From Paenibacillus sp. LHD-117 (GTDB lineage: Bacteria > Bacillota > Bacilli > Paenibacillales > Paenibacillaceae): a stretch of DNA of 64,000 nt. The notes below the pieces were generated by a model. The model ran no database searches. It saw only the letters and a list, made by a program, of their open reading frames with translations, and was not told the origin of the DNA. The DNA lies in the NCBI RefSeq assembly GCF_030929555.1, contig NZ_JAVFVT010000012.1, forward strand, positions 1 through 64,000, given 5' to 3'. The translations under genes and the position numbers were made by a program. Below are positions 17,888 through 25,857 of the stretch, in pieces. The first letter of the stretch is position 1, and each line of letters begins with the position of its first letter.

Positions 17888-18721
17888 TTATTTGAAGAAT
17901 GCTTCGAACAGCTTCTTGATCGAAGCCTGGTCATGGGAGATGGAAAGGAGGACGTAATTGCCGTGACGGAGAATTTGATAGTTTTGGGCATCCTCGTATT
18001 GGTTGGGCAGGTAGGTCGAGAATATCTCAATGATATCCTCGGCGCGTTTCGTCAGGCCTTCCTTCACCGCATCATAATTGTCGGCGGACTTCAGCTTGAC
18101 GACGACGAGCTCCGTCGCCTTCGTGTTCATGAGCGCCTGCTTGAAGATGCCGCTCTCCAGCAGCTCGTCCCCGTCGAAGTAATAATAGTCCTTGATTTGC
18201 TCCCCGGAAACGGCGATCAATGGCGGCAGCTCGACGTCGCCATTGATTTTGTCCATGATGTCGGCGACCGATACGTTATCGCCGGGCGCTTCCGGCTTCG
18301 CCGTCGGGCTTGGTTTGGCGGTCGGCTTTGCCGTCGGTTTTGCCGTTGGTTTGGCCGTTGGTTTAGCAGTTGGTTTGGCAGTTGGTTTCGCGGTCGGCTT
18401 AACCGATGGTTTCGCTGAGGGCTTTTTCGTCGGGTCCGTCGCAGCTTCGGTGGTTGCGGTCGGCTTATCCGTCGGCGATGGCGATGCGGTCGCGTCGGCG
18501 GTTGCGGTCGCGTCGGCGGAAGCAGTCGGCGATGGCGACGCGCTATCGTCGGAAGCGGCGTCCGTCGGCGAAGCGCTCGGCTCGGCGGTTTCTGATGAGG
18601 CGGCATTATTGCCGGCACTCGCATTGCCGTTATTGCCGCCGTTGCTGCAGCCGGATGCGACGAGCGACAGGGCGATCGTCAAAGAGGCTGCTGTCTTGAG
18701 CCATGGTTTGCTGTTCGTCAT
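17888..18721 (-). CDS. DUF4358-type lipoprotein with Thr/Ala/Lys/Pro repeat linker
   Basis: A 277-residue lipoprotein: signal peptide ending in VASGC (Cys25), then a long disordered linker rich in Ser/Ala/Thr/Asp, followed by about ten tandem copies of the tetrapeptide Lys-Pro-Thr-Ala (about residues 100-142), and a C-terminal globular domain of about 130 residues. That domain (DIMDKINGDVELPPL ... YLPNQYEDAQNYQILRHGN) matches my memory of DUF4358. The repeats would span the cell wall and hold the domain at a distance from the membrane. Repeat number may vary between strains. Function unknown; no operon partner. Confidence 0.82.
   Translation of the reverse strand: MTNSKPWLKTAASLTIALSLVASGCSNGGNNGNASAGNNAASSETAEPSASPTDAASDDSASPSPTASADATATADATASPSPTDKPTATTEAATDPTKKPSAKPSVKPTAKPTAKPTAKPTAKPTAKPTAKPTAKPSPTAKPEAPGDNVSVADIMDKINGDVELPPLIAVSGEQIKDYYYFDGDELLESGIFKQALMNTKATELVVVKLKSADNYDAVKEGLTKRAEDIIEIFSTYLPNQYEDAQNYQILRHGNYVLLSISHDQASIKKLFEAFFK
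18301..18420. repeat. 12-bp minisatellite coding for Lys-Pro-Thr-Ala repeats
   Basis: Tandem, slightly diverged 12-bp units (GTTGGTTTGGCC type on the plus strand) run through the linker of the DUF4358-type lipoprotein. They stay in frame, so gain or loss of units changes only linker length. Confidence 0.8.
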
Positions 18722-19290
18722 TATGTATTCTCTCCTCGATCATGATGTCGAACAACTAGACGAGGAGGCTTGTCCGAAGGTTGCACGGCTCGCGGGAAAA
18801 ACGAGATGATGAACGAGTTTTATGGAGAGAATGTGTCGTTTGAAATGATGATCCGACGAATCGATGATAAGACATGAATACTGCAAAAGTACATGTTTTT
18901 AGACTCCATTTCATCGATTCATGGACAATTGCTGCGAATGTGCAGCAATTTCCCCCTACAAAGCGGGTTTAGAGGTGAACTTGGAGAAAATTGCTGTATA
19001 AAAGCAGTATTGTAACTCGGACGAGCTCGAATCGGAAAAATTGCTGCACTTTTGCAGGATTGGGGGGCTAGCTCGGCGAAATCGAGCCGCAAACTTGCCT
19101 GATTCGCCGCTAGCGACTACCATGTATGGGAAAGCTCGGCGTTACGCCTACGCCATATGCAGCTGGTTAGTCGCTCTCGCCGATAACCTGGCTTTGTAAC
19201 CGCGCCAAAAGCAGCTGGTTAGTCGCTCCAGCTGACAAACTGGCCTCGAGCCCACGCCAAAAGCAGTCACTTTGACGCTCCCGCCGACCA
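18722..19290. repeat. Gene-free stretch with two different repeat families
   Basis: No gene was seen here. Family one: AATTGCTGC (18927-18935) with its exact inverse at 18942-18950, then related units at 18990-19011 and 19040-19060 (ATTGCTG, about 7 bases, GCAG), plus an inverted copy near 18876-18905. Each can form a small hairpin. Family two: three imperfect tandem copies of about 52 bases beginning at CGCC 19151, 19203 and 19255 (core GCAGCTGGTTAGTCGCTC in the first two), ending at the thiD stop codon. Confidence 0.7.
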
Positions 19291-20145
19291 TCAACCGCGC
19301 CTCTCCGAGTCCCGCAGCCGCCGGCCGTACGCGAAATGATTCGTCGGGCCATGTCCCTTGCCGATGTCCAGCCCGTCCTCGATCGCCGCGCGAATGAACG
19401 CCTTGGCAAGATCGGTCGCGTCGCGTACGTCCAAGCCGCGGGCCAGTCCCGCCGCCAGCGCCGCGGAGTAGGTGCAGCCGGTGCCGTGCGTGTGCCGTGT
19501 GTCGACGCGCGGGCTCTCCCAGCAGCGGAACTCGCCGCCGGCATCGTACAGCAGGTCGATGGTGACGTCGCGCGTTGCTTCGTCATGGCCGCCTTTCACG
19601 ACGACGCAATCCGCGCCCATCTGAACAAGCCGCTTAGCGGCCTCCTCCCGGTCGGCCAGCGTGCGGATGGCCATGCCGGTCAGCGTCTCCGCCTCCGGAA
19701 TGTTTGGCGTGATGACCCGCGCGAGCGGAATCAGCCGATCTTGCAGCATGCGGAGCGCTTCCCGCCGAAGCAGCTCGGACCCGCCTTTGGCGATCATGAC
19801 GGGATCGATGACGAGATTGCGCCAGCCGAACGCCGCAGCTCTGTCCGCCACGGCTTCAATGATCGCGGCGTTCGCCAGCATGCCCGTCTTGACCGCGTCC
19901 GGCGTAAGATCCGTCCCGACCGCGTCAAGCTGCGACGCCACGGCTTCGGCCGTCATGGGATAGATGGCGTGGACGCCAAGCGTGTTCTGCGCGGTTACCG
20001 CCGTGACGGCGGACATCCCGTAAACGCCGAGCTCCTGGAACGTTTTCAGGTCGGCTTGAATGCCCGCGCCGCCGCCGCTGTCGGAGCCTGCTATCGTTAA
20101 TGCTTTGCAGATTTTCGCTCGGTCCTCGATTAATGAATCGTTCAT
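19291..20145 (-). CDS. thiD: Hydroxymethylpyrimidine/phosphomethylpyrimidine kinase
   Basis: A 284-residue cytoplasmic ribokinase-fold enzyme that phosphorylates HMP and then HMP-P to HMP-PP for thiamine synthesis. Motifs: the N-terminal ALTIAGSDSGGGAGIQADLK, the EAETLTGM segment, KGGH before the lid, and the anion-hole/catalytic HGTGCTYSAALAAG. I chose the ATG at 20145 because GGGGAGAG lies about nine bases upstream; the in-frame ATG at 20184 would add 13 residues but has no ribosome binding site. No thiamine riboswitch or other thi gene is nearby, so it is a lone salvage-type copy. Length and motifs are normal. Confidence 0.93.
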   Translation of the reverse strand: MNDSLIEDRAKICKALTIAGSDSGGGAGIQADLKTFQELGVYGMSAVTAVTAQNTLGVHAIYPMTAEAVASQLDAVGTDLTPDAVKTGMLANAAIIEAVADRAAAFGWRNLVIDPVMIAKGGSELLRREALRMLQDRLIPLARVITPNIPEAETLTGMAIRTLADREEAAKRLVQMGADCVVVKGGHDEATRDVTIDLLYDAGGEFRCWESPRVDTRHTHGTGCTYSAALAAGLARGLDVRDATDLAKAFIRAAIEDGLDIGKGHGPTNHFAYGRRLRDSERRG

Positions 20146-20547
20146 TCGTCTCACTCTCCCCGTAACGTCGCATTCCTTATTCATTTCATTGTATCAGGAT
20201 TGATCCAGGAGCCACAGAAGCTATTTTTTTTTCGTGATGAAGGATTGGGATTGTAATTGCCGGAAATCATAACGAGCCTTCAATTCCACGCTTCGATAGG
20301 CGGTAGTGAAGGTTTTTTCTTTTGTGTATAGTCCATTCTACGTTTTTTAATGAAAGCTTCGTTAAAAAAATGGAGTTTTGTTGTTTTTTATTGTTTGTTT
20401 CGAGCGACCTAGATCTTATGATGAGCTTAAGTCAACCGTGCCGTCAGATATCAAAGGCAATGAAATCCGCAAAGCCGGGAAGGATTCGATATACGAATCG
20501 TATCTTCAACTGTTTTTGCGCCATGCTCGAGGAAATGGGGGATTAAA
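20146..20547. promoter_or_regulatory. Divergent intergenic region with two hairpins
   Basis: No gene is supported in this 402-base gap between thiD (minus) and the YesN-like gene (plus). CCTTCA (20277-20282) pairs with TGAAGG (20307-20312) with extra inner pairing and is followed by TTTTTT, a plus-strand terminator shape although no plus-strand gene precedes it. A second hairpin follows: TTTTTTAA (20343-20350) and TTAAAAAA (20362-20369) around GAA-AGC-TTC. Together they could be a leader or attenuator for the downstream two-component operon. Confidence 0.45.
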
Positions 20548-22104
20548 GTGTTCAATTTATTGATTGTAGATGATAACCGTACTGAGAGAGAAGGAGTGAA
20601 ATTTCTGGTTGAACAGTTCGAATGGGAGCTGGACATTACGGAATCGGACAGCGGAGAAGCGGCGCTCGCGTATCTTGAGAATCATCAGATTGATATTTTG
20701 ATTACGGATATTAAAATGAAAGGACTCGACGGGCTGCAATTGGCAGAGAAAGTGAGAAATGAGACTCCGAATGTGAAGGTTATCTTCATGAGCGCATACG
20801 GCGAATTTGAATATGCCCGGAAAGCGATAGATTTGGATGCGATTAATTATATATTGAAGCCGGTTGAAATTGGCGAGTTTATGCGTGTTGTATCAAAGGT
20901 CATTCAGTTGTGCGAGGAAGAACGCCAAGAGAGAGAACAAGCGGAGAAGATGAAAGAAGCCTATGGGAAGGGGCTTCGTTTCGAGAAACAGAAGACACTG
21001 TACGATCTTGTTTATGGAAAAGACCGTTTATTGGAAGCAGAGCAGCAAATTCATCATTCCGTATTCGGCTCTGACGGTCATGATTTGCGAATGGTTATGC
21101 TTGACGCAGGCTGTCGTTTTTTTGATCGAGCGGATTTTGATATGGAAGCGATTGCGCAAGAGGTTTTTACCGGAGAGGTCGATATCATTCACTTAAATGA
21201 ACGGCAAAGCTTGCTATTCTATGCCGGCAGCGAGCAGGATACAGAAGCGGAATTGCAGCAGATAGGAAATAAGCTGATCGAATGCTTCAAAGGAATGGAC
21301 GGCAAAAACGTATGCGTTATTATTAGCGGTCTGCTCATCAGGCTAAAGCATATCTCGGAGGAATTCGCCGAAATGGAAACGATAGCGGCCAACAGATTTT
21401 TTTTGGATGGCGGTACGGTTATCTTTACTGGCAATTCTCAAGGCGGGGTTCGAAAAAAGTCGGATTGCTGCAGTGAGGTATTGCAAGAAATTTGGTCGCA
21501 TATGCAATCGGCCATTCATGGAAAGAGCAGCCATGACAAAGGGCTTATATTAATCGAAGGCGTAAGAACCCTTGCGTCCGATTCAGAAACTTATGTGAAA
21601 TTCGTGTGTACTGAACTGCTCAAATTATTGATTGGGAGTCCAACTCCGCAAAATGCAAATTATTTTATGATGAATATAGAGAAAATCTACAATACCGCAT
21701 CCCTCCATGAGCTGCGGCAATTAATGCTTTCGATTATTAAGTCGCATACATCGGAAAGCGACAGCTCGACGGAATCGCTTCGCAAAGTGATCGAGGATGT
21801 AGTGAGCTTGATTGAAAAAGATTACAGCAGAGACATTTCACTGGAGCACCTCGCCAAAAAAGTTTATTTAAGCCCTGCGTATTTAAGCCGTTTGTTCAAG
21901 AAATATACCGGACAGAGTATTACCAAATACATTACTTCCATCAGACTGGAAAAAGCGGCACAGCTTCTAATGGAAACGAACAAAAAAATTACGGATATTT
22001 ATCAAGAGGCCGGCTATCAAAATTTCGCGTACTTCTCCGCGTTGTTCAAAAACCATTATGGCAAAACGCCGTCCGAATACAGGGAGGATGACGAACGGTC
22101 ATGA
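20548..22104 (+). CDS. Response regulator with AraC-type DNA-binding domain (YesN type)
   Basis: A 518-residue regulator. The receiver domain has D8/D9, phospho-acceptor D54 (ILITDIKMKG), S82 and K104; the C-terminal 100 residues hold two AraC helix-turn-helix motifs (YLSPAYLSRLFKKYTG and AGYQNFAYFSALFKNHYG, ending TPSEYRED). The GTG start has a GGGGG element about nine bases upstream. Its ATGA overlap with the kinase gene at 22101 indicates translational coupling. Compared with the analogous gene at 2218-3870 it lacks the Ala-rich linker, and its codon usage is clearly more AT-rich, as is that of the whole locus to about 27.5 kb. It probably activates the importer at 23909-27480. Confidence 0.93.
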   Translation: MFNLLIVDDNRTEREGVKFLVEQFEWELDITESDSGEAALAYLENHQIDILITDIKMKGLDGLQLAEKVRNETPNVKVIFMSAYGEFEYARKAIDLDAINYILKPVEIGEFMRVVSKVIQLCEEERQEREQAEKMKEAYGKGLRFEKQKTLYDLVYGKDRLLEAEQQIHHSVFGSDGHDLRMVMLDAGCRFFDRADFDMEAIAQEVFTGEVDIIHLNERQSLLFYAGSEQDTEAELQQIGNKLIECFKGMDGKNVCVIISGLLIRLKHISEEFAEMETIAANRFFLDGGTVIFTGNSQGGVRKKSDCCSEVLQEIWSHMQSAIHGKSSHDKGLILIEGVRTLASDSETYVKFVCTELLKLLIGSPTPQNANYFMMNIEKIYNTASLHELRQLMLSIIKSHTSESDSSTESLRKVIEDVVSLIEKDYSRDISLEHLAKKVYLSPAYLSRLFKKYTGQSITKYITSIRLEKAAQLLMETNKKITDIYQEAGYQNFAYFSALFKNHYGKTPSEYREDDERS

Positions 22105-23801
22105 AAAGGAGAATAGGCCGAATATTGGACAAGCTGAGAATCAAGCAGAAGCTAATCTTGTCTTACGCGATCATCGTATTCATTCCCGTCCTGGTGCTGG
22201 GCATCTATTCCTATGTGCAATCCAAAAAGCTTCTGCGCGATCAGGCGATGCAAGCCATTGAGAAAAATATCGGAACGGCAGCCGATAGTATCGGCGACAA
22301 TATCGAACATTACCATTCAGTCATTAATCTGGTGATTGGGAATCGGACAATTGAAGAGATTTTGTCTAATAAGTCCGAAGATCAAGCGAATCTTTCCAAG
22401 CTTGCCAATCAATTAAATGATTTTTTAGACCCTTATTTCAAAAATCTTTTCGCCTTAAATCAAGGGATGACGAAGCTGACCATCTATACGGAGAGAGCGA
22501 TGCCGGAATATGGTGATTTTATTCGATCTTCAGCGGGAGTGCAGGATCAAGGCTGGTACCGGGAAGCGATCGATAAGTTTGGCGTTCGTTGGCATGCCGA
22601 TACCGGGATTGATTTCCGAAAGGGGCTCGTCGCCGTCAACAAATTTCCGGAGACGTTCACAACGGGCCGGCACGTATTATTTTTAAGAGTGGAGACCGCC
22701 AAGCTGTTCGAGGAAGCGGAGAAATTGCTTAAGGAGTATACCATGGTCATCGAGAGTCCGGAAGGGGACATTATCTATTCGAATGCAAGCCATGTTGACG
22801 ATATGCCGTCCATTAACAGCACCAGTACATTTATGTTCAAGGAAGATATCCCCAATTCAGACTGGATACTCTTTTGTTATGTACCCGTACAGGAGGTAAC
22901 GGGCAACGCGGTTCCCATTCTTCATGCGACTTTTATCGTGACCGGTATTTGCATCGTGATCTTGTTCGGAATCATATCCGTCTTCGCGAAGGGAATGCTC
23001 CGCCGTATTTACCAGCTTCACAGGTGGATGAAACGTGTGGAGCAAGGTGAGCTGGACATTGAGGTTCACAGCACATCCCAGGATGAGATCGGTGATTTAA
23101 CCATAAGGTTTGGAAATATGCTTGTTCATATTAACGAGCTGCTTCACGAAGTGCGGCGTAAGGAGCTTATTGCTCTGCAGGCGCAGATGAATCCTCACTT
23201 TCTGTATAATACGCTCTCGTCAATCAATTGGAAAGCGCTGCAAACGAAATCTTACGAAATTAGCCGCATCGTCACCGCTATGTCGAAATATTATCGAACT
23301 GCCTTGAATAAGGGAGAAAATCTGATTTCATTGCGCCATGAACTGGATAACGTCAAGTCCTATTTGGACATTATGCTGATCACGAGCGACAATAGCTTTG
23401 ATGTAATCTACGAGATTGATGAAACCATTTACCAATATGACACTATCAACATGATTTTGCAGCCGCTTGCGGAAAATGCGATCAAACATGGGCTTGAACA
23501 GATGCCGGATCGAAAGGGAGAACTAATTGTAACTGCCAGTCTCGACAAAGAGAAGATACGGATCGCAATCAAAGATAACGGCCCTGGAATGAACGTGGAG
23601 CTTCTCTACAAAGTAAGGCTGATGCAGTCTTCCGGATACGGGCTCAGTAATGTGAATGAACGAATTCGGCTGCATTTCGGAAGCGAATACGGACTTTCTG
23701 TTCATTCCGAAGAGAACCATGGAACAACAATGATCATAACGCTTCCCCGATTTAACAAGCCGGTAGAGGACGCATTATCGGATCTGCAAGACAGCAAATA
23801 A
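22101..23801 (+). CDS. Sensor histidine kinase, YesM/LytS type
   Basis: A 566-residue membrane kinase. Helix 1 lies at about residues 17-39 (LILSYAIIVFIPVLVLGIYS), followed by an extracellular sensor region to about 270, a second helix (IVTGICIVILFGIISVF), a HAMP linker, and the His_kinase domain with QMNPHFLYNT (His366). The HATPase N-box is LAENAIKHG, with DNGPGM and GYGLSNVNERI further on. It overlaps the response-regulator gene by four bases and is followed after about 100 bases by the importer. It likely reads the state of the binding lipoprotein or free oligosaccharide outside. Ligand unknown. Confidence 0.93.
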   Translation: MKRRIGRILDKLRIKQKLILSYAIIVFIPVLVLGIYSYVQSKKLLRDQAMQAIEKNIGTAADSIGDNIEHYHSVINLVIGNRTIEEILSNKSEDQANLSKLANQLNDFLDPYFKNLFALNQGMTKLTIYTERAMPEYGDFIRSSAGVQDQGWYREAIDKFGVRWHADTGIDFRKGLVAVNKFPETFTTGRHVLFLRVETAKLFEEAEKLLKEYTMVIESPEGDIIYSNASHVDDMPSINSTSTFMFKEDIPNSDWILFCYVPVQEVTGNAVPILHATFIVTGICIVILFGIISVFAKGMLRRIYQLHRWMKRVEQGELDIEVHSTSQDEIGDLTIRFGNMLVHINELLHEVRRKELIALQAQMNPHFLYNTLSSINWKALQTKSYEISRIVTAMSKYYRTALNKGENLISLRHELDNVKSYLDIMLITSDNSFDVIYEIDETIYQYDTINMILQPLAENAIKHGLEQMPDRKGELIVTASLDKEKIRIAIKDNGPGMNVELLYKVRLMQSSGYGLSNVNERIRLHFGSEYGLSVHSEENHGTTMIITLPRFNKPVEDALSDLQDSK

Positions 23802-23908
23802 TCAATAGTGAAATCAAATAAGTGATAATGATGCCTAATAGGCCCGGTGCTACAATAAAGACAAAAGTGAATGCGCATTCATTTCAAAATATAGGAAGGA
23901 GATGCCTG

Positions 23909-24880
23909 ATGGGGGATGTAACGGCCGTGGTCGATCCACCTGGCAAGGCAAGGCGCCTCGGGACCGACAACCGGAAGGAGAAGCGACGCGCATATAAAAA
24001 ATACCGCGTTCTGCTTCTGCTGATGATTCCTTCCGTTGTTTACGTAACCATATTCAATTATATTCCGATTTACGGATTGCTTATCGCTTTTGAAAATTTT
24101 CACATTACGAAAGGTTTTTTCAACAGCCCATGGGTCGGATTGGAACATTTCAGGAATGCTTTTCAAGATCCATATTTCTTCGTTGTGCTGAAAAATACGA
24201 TTCTGATCAGCTTGTACAAGATGCTGTGGGGATTTCCGATTCCGATTTTGTTCGCGGTGCTGTTGAGCGAGGTAAGGAATGCGAAGTTCAAGAAAACGGT
24301 GCAAACCGTCTCGTATTTGCCACACTTTATCTCATGGATCATTTTGGGCGGCATCTTTATGAGCATCTTTTCGCTGGATGGGCCCGTCAATGCCGTCATC
24401 AGGCTGTTTGGCGGCGATCCGATCCTCTTTATGGCGGATCAGCAATATTTCCGGGCTGTTCTTGTCGCAACCTCAGTGCTTGCAAGCTTCGGTTGGAGCT
24501 CGATCATCTATTTCGCGGCGATCGCCGGCATTGATCCGCATCTGCATGAGGCGGCTGTCGTAGACGGGGCGGGAAGGCTGAAGCGGATGCTTTATATTAC
24601 GATCCCTCTTCTTATGCCTGTGATCAGCATTATGCTCGTATTGTCCATGTCGGGAATCCTCGATGCCGGGTTTGATCAAATATTCAATATGTATAACACG
24701 AATGTATACGATGTTTCGGACATTATCGATACGTACGTGTACCGCAAAGGTTTGGTGGATATGGACTACGGCTATGCAACGGCGGTGGGGCTGTTCAAGT
24801 CGCTGGTCGGTTTGGTTCTCATGCTCACAGTAAATGGGCTGGCCAAAAAAATGGGCGGCGGTGAACATACGTTGTGGTAG
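23909..24880 (+). CDS. Sugar ABC transporter permease, LplB type
   Basis: A 323-residue inner-membrane permease with six predicted helices and the EAA loop HEAAVVDGAGRLKRMLYI followed by IP. I place the start at ATG 23909, where AAGGAG lies seven bases upstream; an upstream in-frame ATG at 23822 would add 29 residues of non-family sequence without a ribosome binding site. It pairs with the permease encoded 36 bases downstream. The locus lacks its own ATPase gene. Importer substrate likely matches the two hydrolases encoded at 27502-31700. Confidence 0.92.
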   Translation: MGDVTAVVDPPGKARRLGTDNRKEKRRAYKKYRVLLLLMIPSVVYVTIFNYIPIYGLLIAFENFHITKGFFNSPWVGLEHFRNAFQDPYFFVVLKNTILISLYKMLWGFPIPILFAVLLSEVRNAKFKKTVQTVSYLPHFISWIILGGIFMSIFSLDGPVNAVIRLFGGDPILFMADQQYFRAVLVATSVLASFGWSSIIYFAAIAGIDPHLHEAAVVDGAGRLKRMLYITIPLLMPVISIMLVLSMSGILDAGFDQIFNMYNTNVYDVSDIIDTYVYRKGLVDMDYGYATAVGLFKSLVGLVLMLTVNGLAKKMGGGEHTLW

Positions 24881-24916
24881 ATCGTCGCGCTGTTGTCTCT
24901 GGGAAGGAGAATCGTC

Positions 24917-25795
24917 TTGGTCACGAGATCTTACGGAAATAAGATGGCAGATGTTCTATTGTACGCAATAATGACGGTTGTGCTGTTCATCACGTTATAT
25001 CCATTCTGGACGCAAGTCGTTATATCGCTGGACGGCGGTGACGCGGCGTATCGCTCGTTTCAGCTCATACCGTCCATGCCGACGTTTGACAGCTACAAGC
25101 TTGCGTTGGAGTTTGACGCCTTATGGGTGGGCTACAAAAATACGATTATCCGCACATGCTTGGGAGTCGTTATCAGCATATTGGCTACTTCGATAACCGC
25201 CTATCCGTTGTCCAAACCGGATTTGCCGCTTAACAAATGGTTTACTAGATTTATGTTGATCCAGTTTATTATCGGAGGGGGTTTGATTCCGAATTATTTG
25301 CTGATCAAATATTTGGGCATGTACAACACGATATGGGCGCTTGTCATTCCAGCCATGCTCAGCACATTCAACGTGCTGATTATGCGAAATTTTTTCAGGT
25401 CGCTGCCGTTAAGCCTGGAAGAATCGGCGATGGTGGACGGTGCGGGATATATGACGATATTGGCCAAAGTTGTGCTGCCTTTGTCGATGCCGATTATCGC
25501 TACGCTCTCGCTTTGGGTAGCCGTCTATCATTGGAACGCTTGGTTCGACGCGCTCATTTACACGAACAACCCGAATAAGGAAATGCTGCAGCTGGTGCTC
25601 AGAAGGATTATTATTCTGAATAATCCGACCCAGTTCAACGATGTACTTACCAAGCTGCAGGAGAAAAGTCCGTTCTCGGGACGGCAGCTGCAGGCAACGG
25701 TCATCATGTTATCCATTCTTCCAATGCTGATTGTATATCCGTTCATCCAGAAATATTTTGTGAAAGGCATTATGGTGGGCGCTGTGAAGGGCTAA
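24917..25795 (+). CDS. Carbohydrate ABC transporter permease, YtcP type
   Basis: A permease of about 292 residues with six helices, EAA loop EESAMVDGAGYMTILAKV followed by LP, and the family ending YPFIQKYFVKGIMVGAVK. The start is taken as TTG 24917, with GGAAGGAG eight bases upstream; an in-frame TTG at 24893 is possible but would overlap the ribosome binding site. It forms the channel with the 23909-24880 product and receives substrate from the lipoprotein encoded at 25858-27480. Confidence 0.9.
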   Translation: MVTRSYGNKMADVLLYAIMTVVLFITLYPFWTQVVISLDGGDAAYRSFQLIPSMPTFDSYKLALEFDALWVGYKNTIIRTCLGVVISILATSITAYPLSKPDLPLNKWFTRFMLIQFIIGGGLIPNYLLIKYLGMYNTIWALVIPAMLSTFNVLIMRNFFRSLPLSLEESAMVDGAGYMTILAKVVLPLSMPIIATLSLWVAVYHWNAWFDALIYTNNPNKEMLQLVLRRIIILNNPTQFNDVLTKLQEKSPFSGRQLQATVIMLSILPMLIVYPFIQKYFVKGIMVGAVKG

Positions 25796-25857
25796 ATGCT
25801 TGAGCGCAGCTTGCATGATGATGGTGTTCAATAACATGTGATGAGGAGATGATTGCA

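Noticed and set aside
18301-18420. CRISPR array
   Set aside because: Units are 12 bp, contiguous and coding; there are no spacers. The same applies to the 13-bp minisatellite at 40789-40886.
19291-20547. Thiamine (TPP) riboswitch near thiD
   Set aside because: No CUGAGA or the second conserved TPP core was seen in the upstream region.
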